DNA of 64,000 bases, from positions 248,001 to 312,000 of the forward strand of contig RCSZ01000009.1 in assembly GCA_014898425.1 (NCBI GenBank), read 5' to 3'. How positions within the stretch are numbered: position 1 is the first letter of the stretch; every line of letters starts with the position of its first letter. A program made the translations under genes and the position numbers. The DNA is from Botryotinia globosa (Eukaryota > Ascomycota > Leotiomycetes > Helotiales > Sclerotiniaceae). Of the stretch, positions 1 through 13,184 are shown piece after piece. The notes under the pieces were generated by a model. That model was not told the origin of the DNA. It searched no databases and saw only the letters and a list, made by a program, of their open reading frames with translations.

Positions 1-3000
1 CGATCACAATTACAGGAAGTTTTCGATCAAGGAATTAAAAGTATAGCAGTCTGTTTGATGCATGGCTATACATTCCCTGACCACGAAGCCTTGGTTGGCA
101 AAATTGCGAAAGAGATTGGATTTGAGCATGTATCTCTTAGCCACGAACTGATGCCTATGATCAAACTGGTCCCAAGAGCCACATCAGCATGTGCTGATGC
201 ATATTTAACCCCCGCGATCAAAAAATATATCGCTGGATTTTCCAAAGGCTTTGAAGGTGGCCTCGGGGCGGAAAGCGTGAAAAATGCAAAAGGGACAAAA
301 GGAGCTCGGTGCGAGTTTATGCAGAGTGACGGAGGTCTGGTAGATGTCGACAACTTCTCGGGCCTTAAAGCAATTCTCTCGGGCCCTGCTGGAGGAGTTG
401 TAGGATATGCACTTACTTCATATGACCCTGAGACTAAGATACCCGTAATTGGGTTTGACATGGGCGGTACCTCTACCGATGTCTCTAGATATGGCTCGGG
501 AAGATATGAGCATGTCTTTGAGACCACGACAGCTGGTGTGACTATCCAGTCTCCTCAACTCGATATCAATACTGTAGCTGCAGGTGGTGGTTCGCGTTTA
601 TTCTTTAAGAATGGGTTGTTTGTGGTTGGACCAGAATCGGCTGGTGCCCATCCTGGACCTGCATGTTATCGCAAGGGAGGGCCAGCTGCGGTTACCGATG
701 CAAATCTTTTCTTGGGTCGACTCATTCCTGATTTCTTTCCAAAGATTTTCGGAAAGAATGAAGATGAGGGTCTCGATGTTACAGCAAGCGAGAAGCTTCT
801 TCAAGAACTAGCCGAACAAGTCAACAAGGAGATGGATAAAAATATGACTGCTGATGAAGTCGCTTACGGATTCTTAACCGTCGCGAACGAAACCATGACC
901 CGACCCATCCGATCTCTAACAGAAGCGAAGGGCTTTGATACGTCCAAGCACCGCCTTGCGACATTTGGGGGTGCTGGTGGACAACATGCCGTTGCGATTG
1001 CTGAGAGCTTGGGTATACGACAGATACTTGTTCATCGCTATTCATCGGTACTGTCAGCGTATGGCATGGCTTTAGCTGATGTAGTCGATGAGGAACAGGA
1101 GCCAGAATCGAAGATTTGGTCCGACGATGGAGAGTCACGAGATTACTTGAAGAAGAAAATCGAGGAGCTCAAGCAAAAGTCGACTAATGCCCTAAAATCA
1201 CAAGGGTTCCAAGATAGTTCTATAGTTCACGAGGAATATCTGAATATGAGATACCGCGGTACTGAATCTGCATTGATGGTTGTCAAACCCGAGAAGCAAG
1301 ATGTAGAGGAATTCGGTGGTGACGAATGGGCTTACGGAAAAGCTTTCATCAAACAGCATCAACAAGAGTTTGGTTTTACTTTACCCGATCGAGATATTAT
1401 TGTAGACGACGTTCGAGTTCGTGGTATTGGAAAGAGTTTTGAAGGACTCGAAAAGACAGTGGATCAACAATTGAAGGAGATCAAACCTAAGGATGTTGAA
1501 ACTGGCAAGAAAGAGTACAAGCGATCTCAAGTCTATTTTGAAGGTGGCCGACAAGATACTCCCATATACAAGCTGGAAGACCTTGATACCGGCGACCGAA
1601 TCAAAGGACCAGCAATTCTTGCGGATGGAACACAAACTGTTGTCATTACTCCCAGCGCAAGTGCATTGATAATCGAAACCCACGTAGTGATAAACATTGG
1701 TGAACATGAAAGCAAAGACAAGTGAGTTTTGCAGCAATATTATGAGGGATTAGGACATTTTTGCTAATAATTCTCAGATCCTCGACCAAAGACGAAAATA
1801 AATCAGTAGACCCTATTATGCTTAGTATTTTTGCTCATAGATTCATGGCTATTGCAGAACAGATGGGCAGAGCACTTCAAAAAACCAGTGTCAGCACAAA
1901 TGTCAAGGAGAGACTCGACTATTCATGCGCATTGTTCGACTCTACTGGTGGATTGGTAGCTAATGCTCCACATCTTCCAGTCCATCTGGGCTCGATGTCT
2001 ACCTGCGTCAAACGTCAAGCTGAAATTTGGAAAGGCAAGCTCGTCAAAGGAGATGTTATAGTTTCTAATCATCCTGAATATGGAGGAACGCATCTTCCTG
2101 ATATTACTGTCATCACCCCTGCTTTCAATCCGGCCGGTGACAAAATCCTTTTCTACGTCGCTTCTAGAGCCCATCACGCTGATATTGGTGGTATTCTTCC
2201 CGGTAGTATGCCTCCACATTCGAGAGAACTATACCAAGAAGGAGCCGCAATCAAGTCTGAGAAACTAGTTAGCGCAGGTCACTTTAATGAGGAAAGAATG
2301 ACACAGCTTCTTCTTGACGAGCCTGCACAGTATGAAGGATGCAGTGGTACACGATGTTTGGCAGATAACATCTCGGACCTCAAAGCTCAAATTTCTAGTA
2401 ACATGAAGGGCATCAATCTTATCAGTACACTGATTGAGGAATATGGTGAGGAAGTGGTAAACTTCTATATGGTTAATATCCAGAATAATGCCGAGCTTAG
2501 CGTGAGAAATCTCCTGAAAGATGTTAGCAAGCGATTCGAAGGACAAGATCTATCAGCAATCGATTATATGGATGATGGCAGCCCGATCCAATTGAAAATT
2601 ACCATCGACGCCGAAAAAGGAGAAGCTGTATTCGATTTCGAGGGAACCGGTCCAGAAGTATACGGTAAGTACTCCACCAGAATTCTAATCTCACTCCTCA
2701 CCAACTAACAACCCTCAAGCAAACACCAACGCCCCCCAAGCCGTAACCTACAGCGCAATCATCTACTGTCTCCGCAGTCTCATCAGCGAAGACATCCCCC
2801 TCAACCAAGGCTGTCTCAAACCTATCACCGTCCTCATCCCACCCAAATCCTTCCTCTCCCCCTCGGACAAAGCCGCCGTCGTCGGCGGCAACGTCCTCAC
2901 CTCTCAACGCGTCACAGATGTCATCCTCCGCGCCTTTCGCGCCTGCGCCGCCTCCCAAGGCGACTGCAATAATCTCACCTTCGGCTTCGGCGGCAACGTC

Positions 3001-3651
3001 GACGGCCAGAAACATGTCAAGGGTTTCGGATACTACGAAACCATTGCCGGTGGAAGCGGTGCAGGAAAACACTGGGATGGAACAAGTGGAGTGCATACGC
3101 ACATGACGAACACGCGGATTACAGATGCGGAAGTCTTCGAACGCCGCTATCCGGTCCTGTTGCGAGAATTCTCTCTCCGCGCGGGAAGTGGCGGGGAGGG
3201 AAAATACAGGGGCGGAGATGGAGTCATCCGCGACATCGAATTTAGAATCCCCGTCCAGGTGTCAATTCTGAGCGAGCGAAGAGTCTACAGACCGTATGGG
3301 CTCGAGGGCGGCGCAGACGCTCAATGCGGGTTGAATATCTGGGTGCGGAAGGTGCCGAAGAGCGATAGGGGGAGATCGGATTTATTGTTGCGGGAGCCTG
3401 GGTCTCGGGGCAATAAAGATGGCGAAAAAGATAACCAAGGAGAAACGCAATACGAAGAACGTCGCATCAATCTCGGGGGTAAAAATACCGCCGCCATGAA
3501 AGCTGGTGAGCACATTATTATTCATACCCCTGGAGGAGGTGGATGGGGAAAGGTAGGCGAGGAGAGGGAGGTCGATCGGAGGAGCGATCCAAAGGCGGCG
3601 TGGAAGGGGGGGAGCTATGCTAGTAGGGAGGAGATGGCTCTGCAGGCTTGA
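1..3651 (+). CDS. OXP1: 5-oxoprolinase (ATP-hydrolysing), 5' partial
   Basis: This enzyme opens 5-oxoproline to glutamate with ATP in the cytosolic gamma-glutamyl (glutathione) cycle. The frame is already open at base 1, so the start lies upstream. Three exons are inferred: 1-1721, 1778-2664 and 2720-3651 (GTGAGT and GTAAGT donors), giving 1179 visible residues. The family is usually about 1280 aa, so roughly 100 N-terminal residues are missing. The HyuA-type half shows [10 protein letters not shown] and [14 protein letters not shown]. The HyuB-type half starts near [14 protein letters not shown] and contains [13 protein letters not shown] and [13 protein letters not shown] across the second intron. 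The C-terminus has the glycine-rich TPGGGGWG. The third exon is distinctly more GC-rich than the first two. The gene converges with fimbrin downstream. I am confident of the family; the substrate is inferred from it. Confidence 0.93.
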
Positions 3652-4095
3652 TTCTCTTTTTGATGGTGGGGGGGGATGGGAAAGTTCAGCGTGTTTTATT
3701 TATCGTATTTACAATGACATCTAATATTTATCAAAACAAGTATACCTACCGCATTTGATAGAGTAAACGGGCGAGTGAGTGAGTGAGTACAGGGCAACAG
3801 GATGTTTGATATTTAATGCAGCAGGTGTAGTATTTTCATGAAAAACGCGCTTTCTCATAATCAAATCAAATCGAATCATCAAGAATCCGTCCGTCCTTTT
3901 CTCTTTCTCATGAAATGAAATGAAATGAAAATAGCTACCAATGCTTTTCTAATGTCCTACAGCCATTGATTCGCCTGCATGCACTTTTTGCCAACTATCG
4001 TCACTAGCATCGCTATCGTAATTTCTCATCATCCATCCATCCATCCATCCATCAGAAACTCTGCCATTCCATCTCATCCCATCTCATCAACTAAT
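3652..4095. other. Convergent intergenic spacer, oxoprolinase/fimbrin
   Basis: This is the shared 3' region of two convergent genes. It holds short simple repeats, GAGT near 3775-3786 and CATC near 4030-4053. No gene is visible. Confidence 0.6.
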
Positions 4096-6306
4096 TTACT
4101 GCATCTTCTCGGCCGTCGCCATCAACGAACCTAAAAGGAAAAGTTAGGATTCTCATTTCCACAAGATCGATCCACAGAGTAAAGAAAGAAACACAAAAAA
4201 CAAACATACCAATAAAAGTAACCACCAAGCGACTTCGAACTTGACAAATATCCTCCGGAACCAACCAAATTGTCGCTCCCATCTTTCTCGCGATACTGAT
4301 ACTCAACTTGGCGTTCATGTAAGCATCATCCTCGGTTCCTCCTGGGGTCACGAGATCATAGTCAACGTAACTGCTCTTCATTCCGTTCAAAACATCGAGA
4401 AGGAAGACACCAGTTCCAATTGATTGATCCTTGAAAGAGCGGATAGTAGAACTCTTTCCACCCTTCTGTGATATGTTGTTTGCCCACTTGATCATTTCTG
4501 CATCTGAAATTTCGCGCTTGCCAAGACGTTGAGCGAGGGCTGTGAGGGTTTCGGAAATATCTCTGCGCATCAATTGCCAGACGAGACCAAGAGTGAGGGT
4601 TCGTTGACCATCGTAGATATCTGCCCCTTGAACACCGACTAGAGAGAAACGGTTTTGCTTTCCAAGCTCGATGGCGTAGTTTGTATTTTCTAGAGCCTTG
4701 AATCTCGACATCTCCCCACTGGCAGGCACCTTGTTCACATGACGCCAGTTAACAGAGCCCTTGATAACCTTGTCGTATGCCTGCAAAATAATAGTACCAT
4801 CCTTGAGATCTTCGTACAACGAGTTTACTCCTGGTTGTACATCAAGACTGTTCAACCAGAGAGTGAAGACTCTCGCTTCTCTCTCGCCCTCAGCATCGAA
4901 ATCATCAACCTGGGCCTTTTCTTCCTCGGTGATAGGATCCAGTGCTGGGCGGGTATTGAAGAGATTGGCAACGAAAGCCAAGTTCAACTTAGGGTTTCCT
5001 GCCACAAGGGAGCTAGGTGTAAGGAACTTCCGGCAGTCTAATTTATCGGCGTTCTGTAACACTTGCTCTGCTCTCTGATGAAGATCGCGTGTTTGTAATG
5101 GTGCTCGGTCGCAACACTCCGGCGCAATCTGAGCTAGGAGAACAGTATAGTTTTCAGCATCCTTTACATCGCTGGAAAAGTTCGCAACTCTAATAGAATG
5201 TTAGTAAGCTCTAGATACTCTTGAGATTGATATTACCTTCGTGGCCAATTTGCAGCCTTTAGATGATAATTGACCCATCTGAGTAAGATTTGCTCGGGAG
5301 GCAATCTCAAAAACTGTTCCAGTGTCTCGTCGTCTTCCAAGAGTCTGTATAACTCAGGATGAAGCTTGATATCAATCTTGTTCAACAGACCTCTTCTGAT
5401 GACCTGCCAAATCAGACCCAAAATCAAATGTTCTCGAACTTCGATAATATCTCCACTACCAATGTTGACCACCGAGCAACCAATACCCTTCGCAGATTCA
5501 ATAACAATGTTGTTGTTCTCAGTCATATGGAATGCGTTAAGGGTCTTGATCTTCCTTCCGGGACGATTCAGTACACGCTCATCAATAGTATCCGGCACAC
5601 TGTCGTTGATCAATTTGGCTAATACAAGACCATCCTTGCACTCGTCGAACATCTCGAAGGTATCTGTAGGAAATGGGAGACGCGAGCCAATATCTGCGTC
5701 GCCTGCCAACACTGCGTTGATATGACGGGTGAATTCTGTTCGCTCATCTTCGTTGATGGTATGGGTAACGTTCGATGAAGATCCCTGGACTTGAATACGA
5801 CCGCTGACACTTCCCTTTGAAGCATGCCCGCTTCCAGCTCCTCCGGTTTGTTGCGATACAATTCCTCCACGAGCAGGACTCTGTGGACCAGTTGACATGC
5901 GCTGCTGTGCTGGTGAAGAGACGCGGAGTTTGGAGATAAGCTGGGGGGTATGATTAGTCGACATTCTTCAATGTGCCAGATAATTGTTTGCCTAAACTTA
6001 CTCCTACATAATCTTCCAGCTCGACTCTTCGAGATGAATCAAGCTCGACCTCTTTCAAAGCTTGTCTCACAACGTCGTATGGTTGTCTTTCACTGCCTTG
6101 GGTAGCTTTAATTGCAGTAGCCTCATCAATGTATCCCTTATCGTCGACGTCGAGTTTGCGGAAAGCATCTTGGAGACCGAAGATCTCATCTTGTTGGAAT
6201 TGAGGATACTTCCTGTAAATCAAAGCAGGTTAGACAAACGCCGCCTCGAACTAATTAATAGCTCTATTAGATTGTTGACATACCTCTGCAACTTAATGAT
6301 ATTCAT
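4096..6306 (-). CDS. SAC6: Fimbrin/plastin, actin-bundling protein
   Basis: Fimbrin cross-links actin filaments in endocytic patches and at hyphal tips. Five exons are inferred on the minus strand: 6284-6306, 6002-6212, 5237-5940, 4210-5189 and 4096-4130. Together they give 650 aa, the usual fimbrin length. The start MNIIKLQRKYPQ is split by intron 1 after the eighth codon. An EF-hand-type stretch (LDVDDKGYIDE) comes first, followed by four calponin-homology domains in two tandem pairs. CH-type signatures seen include CKDGLVLAKLIN, KIKTLNAFHMTENN, LILGLIWQVIRR and LTLGLVWQLMRRD. The last exon encodes only about a dozen residues, ending MATAEKMQ. All junctions keep frame and no damage is seen. 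The start lies 709 bp from a divergent thioesterase gene. Confidence 0.95.
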
Positions 6307-6840
6307 CTTTTGCGGATTGTTATTCTGGTCTTGACTTTCGCAGTCGAAAAGACTTGAATTGTTGGTTCCGTAATTCAGGAGGCAGGTTGAGGTATCTATC
6401 GGTATTAGGTAGCTGTGGATACCCCTCCCAATTTATGTCACTATGAATGCTGATGGCGGCGCAAGATGCTGCAAAACACGTAACAATCGTGAATAGTAGC
6501 AAGACAATAATTGTGTCTTTGTCGGAATCGGGTTGTCGAGGAAGAAGAGGAGGGAGAAGTAGAAATGTTGGATTCTTTCAAGGGTTTATGGAGGAATTTT
6601 GAGTTCAAATTATGGCTCAATGCATATCAATGTGTGAAATTGAGATGATGCGATCGATGCACAGCCCAAACCCCGCTGACGTTTCTGGGCAGCGCAGCAG
6701 TTGTCTCACACTCGTAATTTCGTACAACCGGTCGGTGTCTCTCGTATGATCGTATCTATCTTCCAATTTCGGGATTTCTGGCTGGTAACTGATCACCGTC
6801 TGTTTTGTCCGATCTGCCTGTCTGTCTGCCTGCCTGTCTA

Positions 6841-6891
<51 letters not shown>

Positions 6892-7015
6892 GTCTATCTG
6901 CCTGTCTGTCTATCTGTCTGTCTGTCTCGCTCAAGGTTCTTTTGATTTCCTTGATATTCTTGAGCAATCGCTGCACTCGTCCATTTCTTCATCTTGGGCC
7001 TTTCAACCCGTCGCA
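6307..7015. promoter_or_regulatory. Divergent promoter region, fimbrin/thioesterase
   Basis: The two genes start back to back, so both promoters must lie within these 709 bp. A CTGT tetranucleotide tract (6813-6928) sits close to the thioesterase start. No specific factor site could be assigned. Confidence 0.55.
6813..6928 (+). repeat. Imperfect (CTGT)n microsatellite
   Basis: About 115 bp of CTGT units, with CTGC and CTAT interruptions. It lies in the upstream region of the thioesterase gene, ending about 90 bp before its ATG. The apparent open frame through it is a repeat artefact. Confidence 0.95.
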
Positions 7016-7462
7016 ATGGAGAACCCAACGGAAGAATTGATCCACGTCAAGAAAGTATGGGATAACATGAAAGGCAACAGTCCCATCTACGACTTTCTTC
7101 TCGCGAATGTTGAAATCATATCGGCTACAAAAGGTCTGGTTGTCTCGCGCTTGACGGTGGAAAACAATCATGTCAATTCTCGAGGTACTATTCACGGTGC
7201 AGTGAGTGCAAGTTTGGTCGATTGGTCTGGAGGTCTTGCGATTGCTTCACATGGATTGGAGAAGTCTGGGGCAAGCATTGATATTCACGTCACTTATATT
7301 GGGACCGCTCAATTAGGGGATGTCTTGAATATTGAGGCCACGGCGTCGAAAGTTGGACGATCACTTGCTTTTACCACGATTAGAATCAGTAAGCTCGTCG
7401 ATGGCCAGCCAGGACCTATGGTAGCGACGGCATCACACACAAAATATATACAAACCAAGTAA
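7016..7462 (+). CDS. Hotdog-fold acyl-CoA thioesterase (PaaI/THEM2-like)
   Basis: A single-exon gene of 148 aa, the normal size for a one-domain hotdog thioesterase that hydrolyses acyl-CoA to acid plus CoA. I chose the ATG at 7016 because upstream in-frame sequence is only the CTGT repeat. The hotdog core helix motif is visible as NSRGTIHGAV followed by SASLVDW. Asn54 and Asp69 align by motif with the catalytic pair of human ACOT13/THEM2. The C-terminal strands (GDVLNIEATASKVGRS, SHTKYI) fit the family. The substrate cannot be read from the sequence. Mitochondrial location is possible by analogy, but no clear presequence is seen. Confidence 0.88.
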   Translation: MENPTEELIHVKKVWDNMKGNSPIYDFLLANVEIISATKGLVVSRLTVENNHVNSRGTIHGAVSASLVDWSGGLAIASHGLEKSGASIDIHVTYIGTAQLGDVLNIEATASKVGRSLAFTTIRISKLVDGQPGPMVATASHTKYIQTK

Positions 7463-7942
7463 GGAAGTGTGGGCAGATGGCAGATGGCAGATGGCAGATG
7501 GGTAGCCAACGGAAGTGGTAGGGAATGCGAATGATAGAGCATAGATAGATAGAGATAGATAGGGACAAATCATCGATACCGCCATCTTGTTGGAGACTGG
7601 GCTGGCATGAGATACAAAATCTATGCATGTTCGGTCTCATTCGAATGGCGAAAATAGGACTGGTCCTCTTAAACATCTAGATTTGAATGAATGTCCGTTC
7701 ATTACATGACTTTGCGTGGTGTTCTGGATAATTTAGAAGAAGACTACAAAATTGAATAGAAATGTTCAGACGATAAGAAAATTTTAGATTGTGACTTTTT
7801 TTTTTGCTCCCCGCTATTAAAGTAAAAGGCCTTCAGCGATTCTACATGAGAATTTTTATATCAAAACATCACTCACCACTTAACAACTTTTTTAATAAAT
7901 CAATCCTAAATTATTTACTCTTCTTTATTATTTTATACAAAC
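7463..7942. other. Intergenic spacer
   Basis: It has a short GGCAGAT repeat at about 7472-7500, a GATA-rich stretch near 7540-7560 and a T tract near 7797. No gene is visible. Confidence 0.6.
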
Positions 7943-9090
7943 ATGGATACCTGTAAACTCTGCTCGGAAAGTTTGACCGTCCAACTCGACCCAGAGGAGT
8001 TGGAGCAATTTGAAGGTGGAAGCTCTTCTATGGGAAGCGTTCCAGATGACCTTCAGTTGATTTGCGGATGTCATATGCATTGGTAAGAATACATTTGACT
8101 TGTTCTCGGTCTGAGAGTTCAAGCTTATTTCTATTTCCTTTTATAATACCTGGGACTTGAAGCGTCTGAACCGGATGTACATGTGGAACATATTCGTTGC
8201 ATAGAAGTTAGCCAGAGGTACATCGTACATCTCTCTTCAGATGCGTTTATACCATGGTCATTCAAAACACACACAAGAAAGTATCTCTCAAGGGACACCG
8301 CTCTCTAGCGTTTGCCATGATGGTATTTGGCCATCGAATTCGCCTTTGACCATACAAAGATAACTCTTGTTTTTCACGTGCCATTCATTCTATGCTTCAT
8401 CATTCGAGCATATGAATTTTGCCATTGATCTACCGACTCTATCAGTTGACTTACTAACTCCAACATAGGCAATGTCTTTTGGATGAATCACCTCAAATTT
8501 TGAATAAGCTCCATTGTCCATCGTGTGATAATTCAATTGCAACTTCAGTGGCTTCAGCTTCACGATCAGTCTCCGGAACCCGAGTTCCTACACGATATCA
8601 CAATGAGGGAGGAGTTCAAGAAGACCTTGACGTTTTACCTCTCATCACTGAAGAAGCCTATCTCGATGAACACCCAGAAGCACGTCCCGCTCGAGCATTC
8701 ATGACGATGTGTGCCGAGGGTGATGTGTTTGGAATTAACGATCTACTCAGTGCAGTAGATGATGACGAGGATGGAGAAGGGCTATCAGCAAAACCAATCC
8801 TGCGTTATCAAGATCCTTTGGATGAGATGAAAAGTGGTTTGCATGTGGCTGTTGAGAAAGGACAGGAAGAAATCATCTGGCTGTTGTTATGGCTCGCTTC
8901 CACTCTTCCAACCGATATCTTCCCGGAACAAATCACTCAAATGGCAGAGACGATGGGCGTAGGACGTGATACTGCTGATGGAGAAGATATCCGGAATCTT
9001 CGGGATGCTCAGGGACAATTGGCAAGCGATTTGGCAAGAAATACTGGCAATGTACTTCTCACCGATCTGTTATCGGCGAACTTGCCTTGA
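7943..9090 (+). CDS. RING-like zinc-finger protein with ankyrin-like C-terminus
   Basis: Two exons (7943-8082 and 8469-9090) give 253 aa. The intron is 386 nt, from GTAAGA to CATAG, and splits a Trp codon. The N-terminus has a cysteine/histidine array: CKLC at residues 4-7, CGCHMHW with QC after the junction, and CPSC in exon 2. This is the spacing expected of a RING-like zinc-binding fold. The C-terminal half has an ankyrin-like stretch (SGLHVAVEKGQEEIIWLLLWLA) and an acidic loop (DDDEDGEG). A role in ubiquitin ligation would be inference from the RING-like array only. I do not recognise a named orthologue. The intron is supported by completion of the Cys/His pattern across the junction. Confidence 0.75.
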
Positions 9091-10789
9091 TCTATCTGAT
9101 AGGTCATTTGATGTAAATTTAGAAGGGGTAAAAAGCTTTGGATTTGGATTTGTATTCTACACATTAGTAGATTGAGACTGCCGTGGATATTCTAATGAGC
9201 ATGTATACAATGATTAGAAATAATTTCCCACTGCTGCCGGTAGTTGTGATGTGATGTGTATATACCGGTATGACGATGCGTACACACATACAAAATACCT
9301 GGGTAGATAGTAGGTCTTAGATTCTAGGGGATCTGGACAGGGCTGAAGGGGTAATGGCACACTGGACTAGGAATGGAATATGGCTCGGACGGCGGCACCA
9401 AAAGACTCGATGAATTTACGTCATTTTTATAAATTTTTATAAATTTATATGAATTTATATGAATTTTAGCATGAATCAGTCATTAAAAGTTTTACAAAGG
9501 TTCCAATAACAATGACCCTAGCTCCAGTCCACCATAGTGGGCATCAATAAAGTACCGTCAGATGCATAGATTATCATTTTATACTTTTATATTACTACTA
9601 GGCACTCCACATGATGCAGCTAGAGTCGAGACTAGACCACCGGTGGACCTTGAAATTACCGTTCCGAAGATTCCTATTTCATCATTCTAATCCCTAGTTG
9701 AACATCATCACACATGACACATCACTTGACAAGTCGCCGATCTGATCTCTTGCAAGTTTCCTCGTACGGACGGACCCAAGTGACTTTCCTATGATATGGA
9801 TGACTCAAGTTCACTATGAAAGGAGAAGAAGACTCGGAAGAGAACTACAGTATGACAATTATTATATTCATCAATCTAACAAACTTCCTCGGCCTTTCTT
9901 CGTGCGATGTGCGATGTGCGATGTGCGATATCCATATGCCATATGCCATATGCCATATGCCATATGCCATGCCCCTCAATTCCCTACAGTAAGTACATCA
10001 CAGACTCCCCCTCAGGTACGAAGGGTTCAGTCTTTTAATTTCATCATCAGTCATACGATTCGGAGACTTAAGGAAATGTTAATATGCGCGCGAGGTACAT
10101 ACTACTTCCGTTGTTCCTTTACTTTTCCGGGCTTTCCATCTCTGTCGGGGTTTTTCTTGAATTGTGTATCTAGTCGGCATCTAATATCTAATCATTTCCA
10201 AGCTATTGTTTCAAGAATATAGATATCATAAAGATTTTTTTCTTCCATTTTCTTTTGGCAATCATATTATTTTCTTCCATTGAATCTCTATCAATCTTCT
10301 AATCGTGTACCTGCATCCTGCATAGCACCGGCATATACCTATTCAGCCTCAATATATTTCCTTCTTCGGACAACATAACAGTTTGAGCCATTTGAATTAT
10401 TCTACTCGAGTACCGAATAGCAATACTTACGTGTGCTTTGAAACGTCAAAGCATTCGCATTCTGCAGTATTACCTGCTTCTCAGTTATCAACAAACCATT
10501 GAGGTTGAAGCATGATTTATGCTGGTCATTGAGGTACGGCTAATAAGTAATCATTTGGGAGCAGCCTTGCTACAGGTTCGCTGTCATTGTTTCTCGTATT
10601 CTGGGGCACCAAGTGAGTTTGATACCGCATCGAAGACAGTTCGCGGGAAGTTCGTAGGAAGTTCTAGGCTAACACTCTACTAGTCAAGCCCTCACTTGCG
10701 CCTCTTGAGACAAACTAGATCTCTGAATCCAAGTTCCAATAACCTTCCCTCATCCTGGAGCACGCCTTCCCTCAATATAGATTGACAAG
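9091..10789. other. Intergenic, about 1.7 kb
   Basis: This holds the upstream region of the acyltransferase gene. There are AT-rich repeats near 9420-9465 (TTTATAAATT-like) and a CATATGC tandem repeat near 9930-9970. The 143-codon open frame from 9791 runs through those repeats, lacks recognisable protein character, and is not called. Confidence 0.6.
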
Positions 10790-13184
10790 ATGGTTAGAAT
10801 GGCATCCACGACCGCCGCCTCTCCCATGACGATGTCCTTTCCCTCAGATCCAGCACACGCAACTCAAAATTCATTAGATGAACGTTCGAGGGAAAATGGA
10901 GTTGGCAACTCCAAATCAATACAAACACCCAAGTCTCCCAGTCGCCCTAAATATTCGCAATCTCTTAAAAAGGCATTGGAAACAGTTGATAGAAATCGGC
11001 GAGAGTCTTCGGTATCGGAGAGTGATAGTTTGGAGGACTATGATACTTTAAAACCAGACCCGACGTCCATAGTTACAAGGGGGAAGGGTGGAATCCTCGA
11101 CACCGATATTGATATGCCGGAAATACCACAGACGGTTTATGCAGAACTAAAAGTTCAGTCCCAACAACCATGGCAAGGCACGCGAAGGCGCAAAAGTATT
11201 CCGGTCACTCTCAACAAGCTTCAGGAAAATGGGCAAGGAATTTATACTTTTGAAGCGGATGACAATGAGCTACGGGACCTTCTAAAAGGCACTGTCGCGC
11301 ATTACGCACAAGATATCGCGTCGGGAGAATCAAAGAAACGGACAAAATTCAGTGACTGTGAGTTTTTTCAAACTCTGAATATATTAAAGGAACGAAAGGT
11401 CATCGAGTGATGTTGAATGGATGTAGTAAATAGAAAACTTGTGGCATGATTAGTTGCTAATTGACTCAAACAGTGGTTTTTACTAAGAAGTTTACTGCTT
11501 TCGATCGACACAACAATATCGTTGCCGACTCACCTTTCCATGGTTTCTTTACGTTGGGCTGGCTGGCGTTCGTCGTCTTCGTACTCCAGCTTGCTTTTGC
11601 AAATTGGCGAGTGCATGGAAACATACTTGGTACCAATGAGATTATGGAAATGATGTTCCACCGAGACGTCATAGTTCTTGGTCTGTCTGATGGTGTAATG
11701 TGTTTCTTTACGGGATTTGGACTTGTTTTACAGAAATTAATACACCGAGCATACATTGACTGGAATAGAGAAGGCTGGATCATTCAAAGTGTAAGTCTAT
11801 CTTCAATCCCTATGGGAATTAGGAATAACTTACTAAACATAATGTCGTACAGGTTTGGGAAATAGTATATCTCTCGTCAGTAATAAGCTGGACACTGTTT
11901 CGCGAATGGCCATGGACACACACAGTAAGTGAACAATTCCGAGTTAAATCCAATTATTTTCTAGAATTGATCCGTGTACTACTTCGGAGAAATGATGTTT
12001 TTTGGTCTTTCCCCTGACTCATTCGCTTACAACATTCTTTCGGATAGGTCTTTTTTGTCCTTCATGGAATTGTCATGTTGATGAAACAACACTCTTACGC
12101 TTTTTACAATGGTCACCTATCAGAACAATATAAAGCTCGTTCTAAGCTTCAACGTAAATTGAAACAGCTTGATGATATTTCGCCAATACAGACACCTTCC
12201 ACTACAACGCCAGCCGTTTCATCATTGTCTACTTCGTATCTTGATGCTAGACCCACGTCTGATGACATCTATCAGAGGGTTTCCGATCGAAGGCTTTCTA
12301 TTGTCGATTCTGCTACTGACAAAGTAGCTGCTGCAATTGATTCTGGTGAGCCTCTTGATGTCGATCAAGTCCAGACGTTTGCACGAATGCTCAAATGGGA
12401 GATCGACTTCTTGGGCAAAGAACTCGAAGGGAAATGTACAACAACCAAGAATCAGTACCCGAATAATCTCAGTTTAGTCAATCATTACGAGTACATCGTT
12501 CTTCCAACTTTGGTTTATGAACTAGAATATCCACGATCCGACGATATCGATTGGTATAACGTAGCCGAGAAGAGTATTGCGACGGCTGGTCTCTTGATCG
12601 TCATGAACCTTATCTCGCAAACTTATATCTATCCCATCGTAGTTAAAACGATCAAGATGAAAGAATCAAATCTAACATCTCTCGAGCGCCTCCGTCATTT
12701 TCCGGGTATAGTCAGTGACTTAGCCTTCCCATTTCTGGCTGAATATATCTTGACATGGTATGTGATTTGGGAATGTATTCTCAATCTCCTCGCCGAATTG
12801 ACTTGTTACGCCGATCGAGGCTTCTACGAAGCCTGGTGGAACTCGGTATCTTGGGATCAATTCGCGCGCGATTGGAATCGACCAGTTCATAATTTCCTCC
12901 TGCGCCACGTTTACCATTCTTCGATTTCGAGTCTGAGAGTTGATAAAAAGACGGCTACGCTTATTACTTTCTTTCTGAGCGCCTGTGTTCATGAGTTGGT
13001 TATGTGGTGCATCTTTAAGAAATTGAGGGGTTATCTACTGGTGTTGCAGATGTGCCAGATTCCGTTGACGATTATGAGTCAGACGAAGTGGATGAAGGGG
13101 AAGAAGACGTTGGGGAATGTAATTTTTTGGATAGGAATTTTTACTGGACCAAGTCTTTTGTGTAGTCTTTATTTGGTTATTTAG
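10790..13184 (+). CDS. ARE2: Sterol/diacylglycerol O-acyltransferase, MBOAT family
   Basis: This ER membrane enzyme family esterifies sterols (ACAT/Are1/Are2) or diacylglycerol (DGAT1). Four exons are inferred (10790-11357, 11474-11790, 11853-11924, 12048-13184), giving 697 aa. The N-terminus is long, polar and serine-rich. Several membrane segments follow (for example HGFFTLGWLAFVVFVLQLAF and LTCYADRGFYEAWWN). FYEAWWN near residue 578 is the family's FYxDWWN motif, with Ala at the Asp position. The catalytic His is in SACVHELVMW near residue 633. HSYAFYNGHL is also typical. The sterol versus DAG substrate is uncertain; overall resemblance is to fungal ARE enzymes. The 72-nt exon 3 is supported by frame and hydrophobicity. 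No damage is seen. Confidence 0.88.

Noticed and set aside
821..1138. Antisense open frame inside oxoprolinase
   Set aside because: Shadow of a well-supported gene on the other strand; no independent protein signal.
9791..10222. 143-codon open frame
   Set aside because: Runs through CATATGC tandem repeats and lacks family character.
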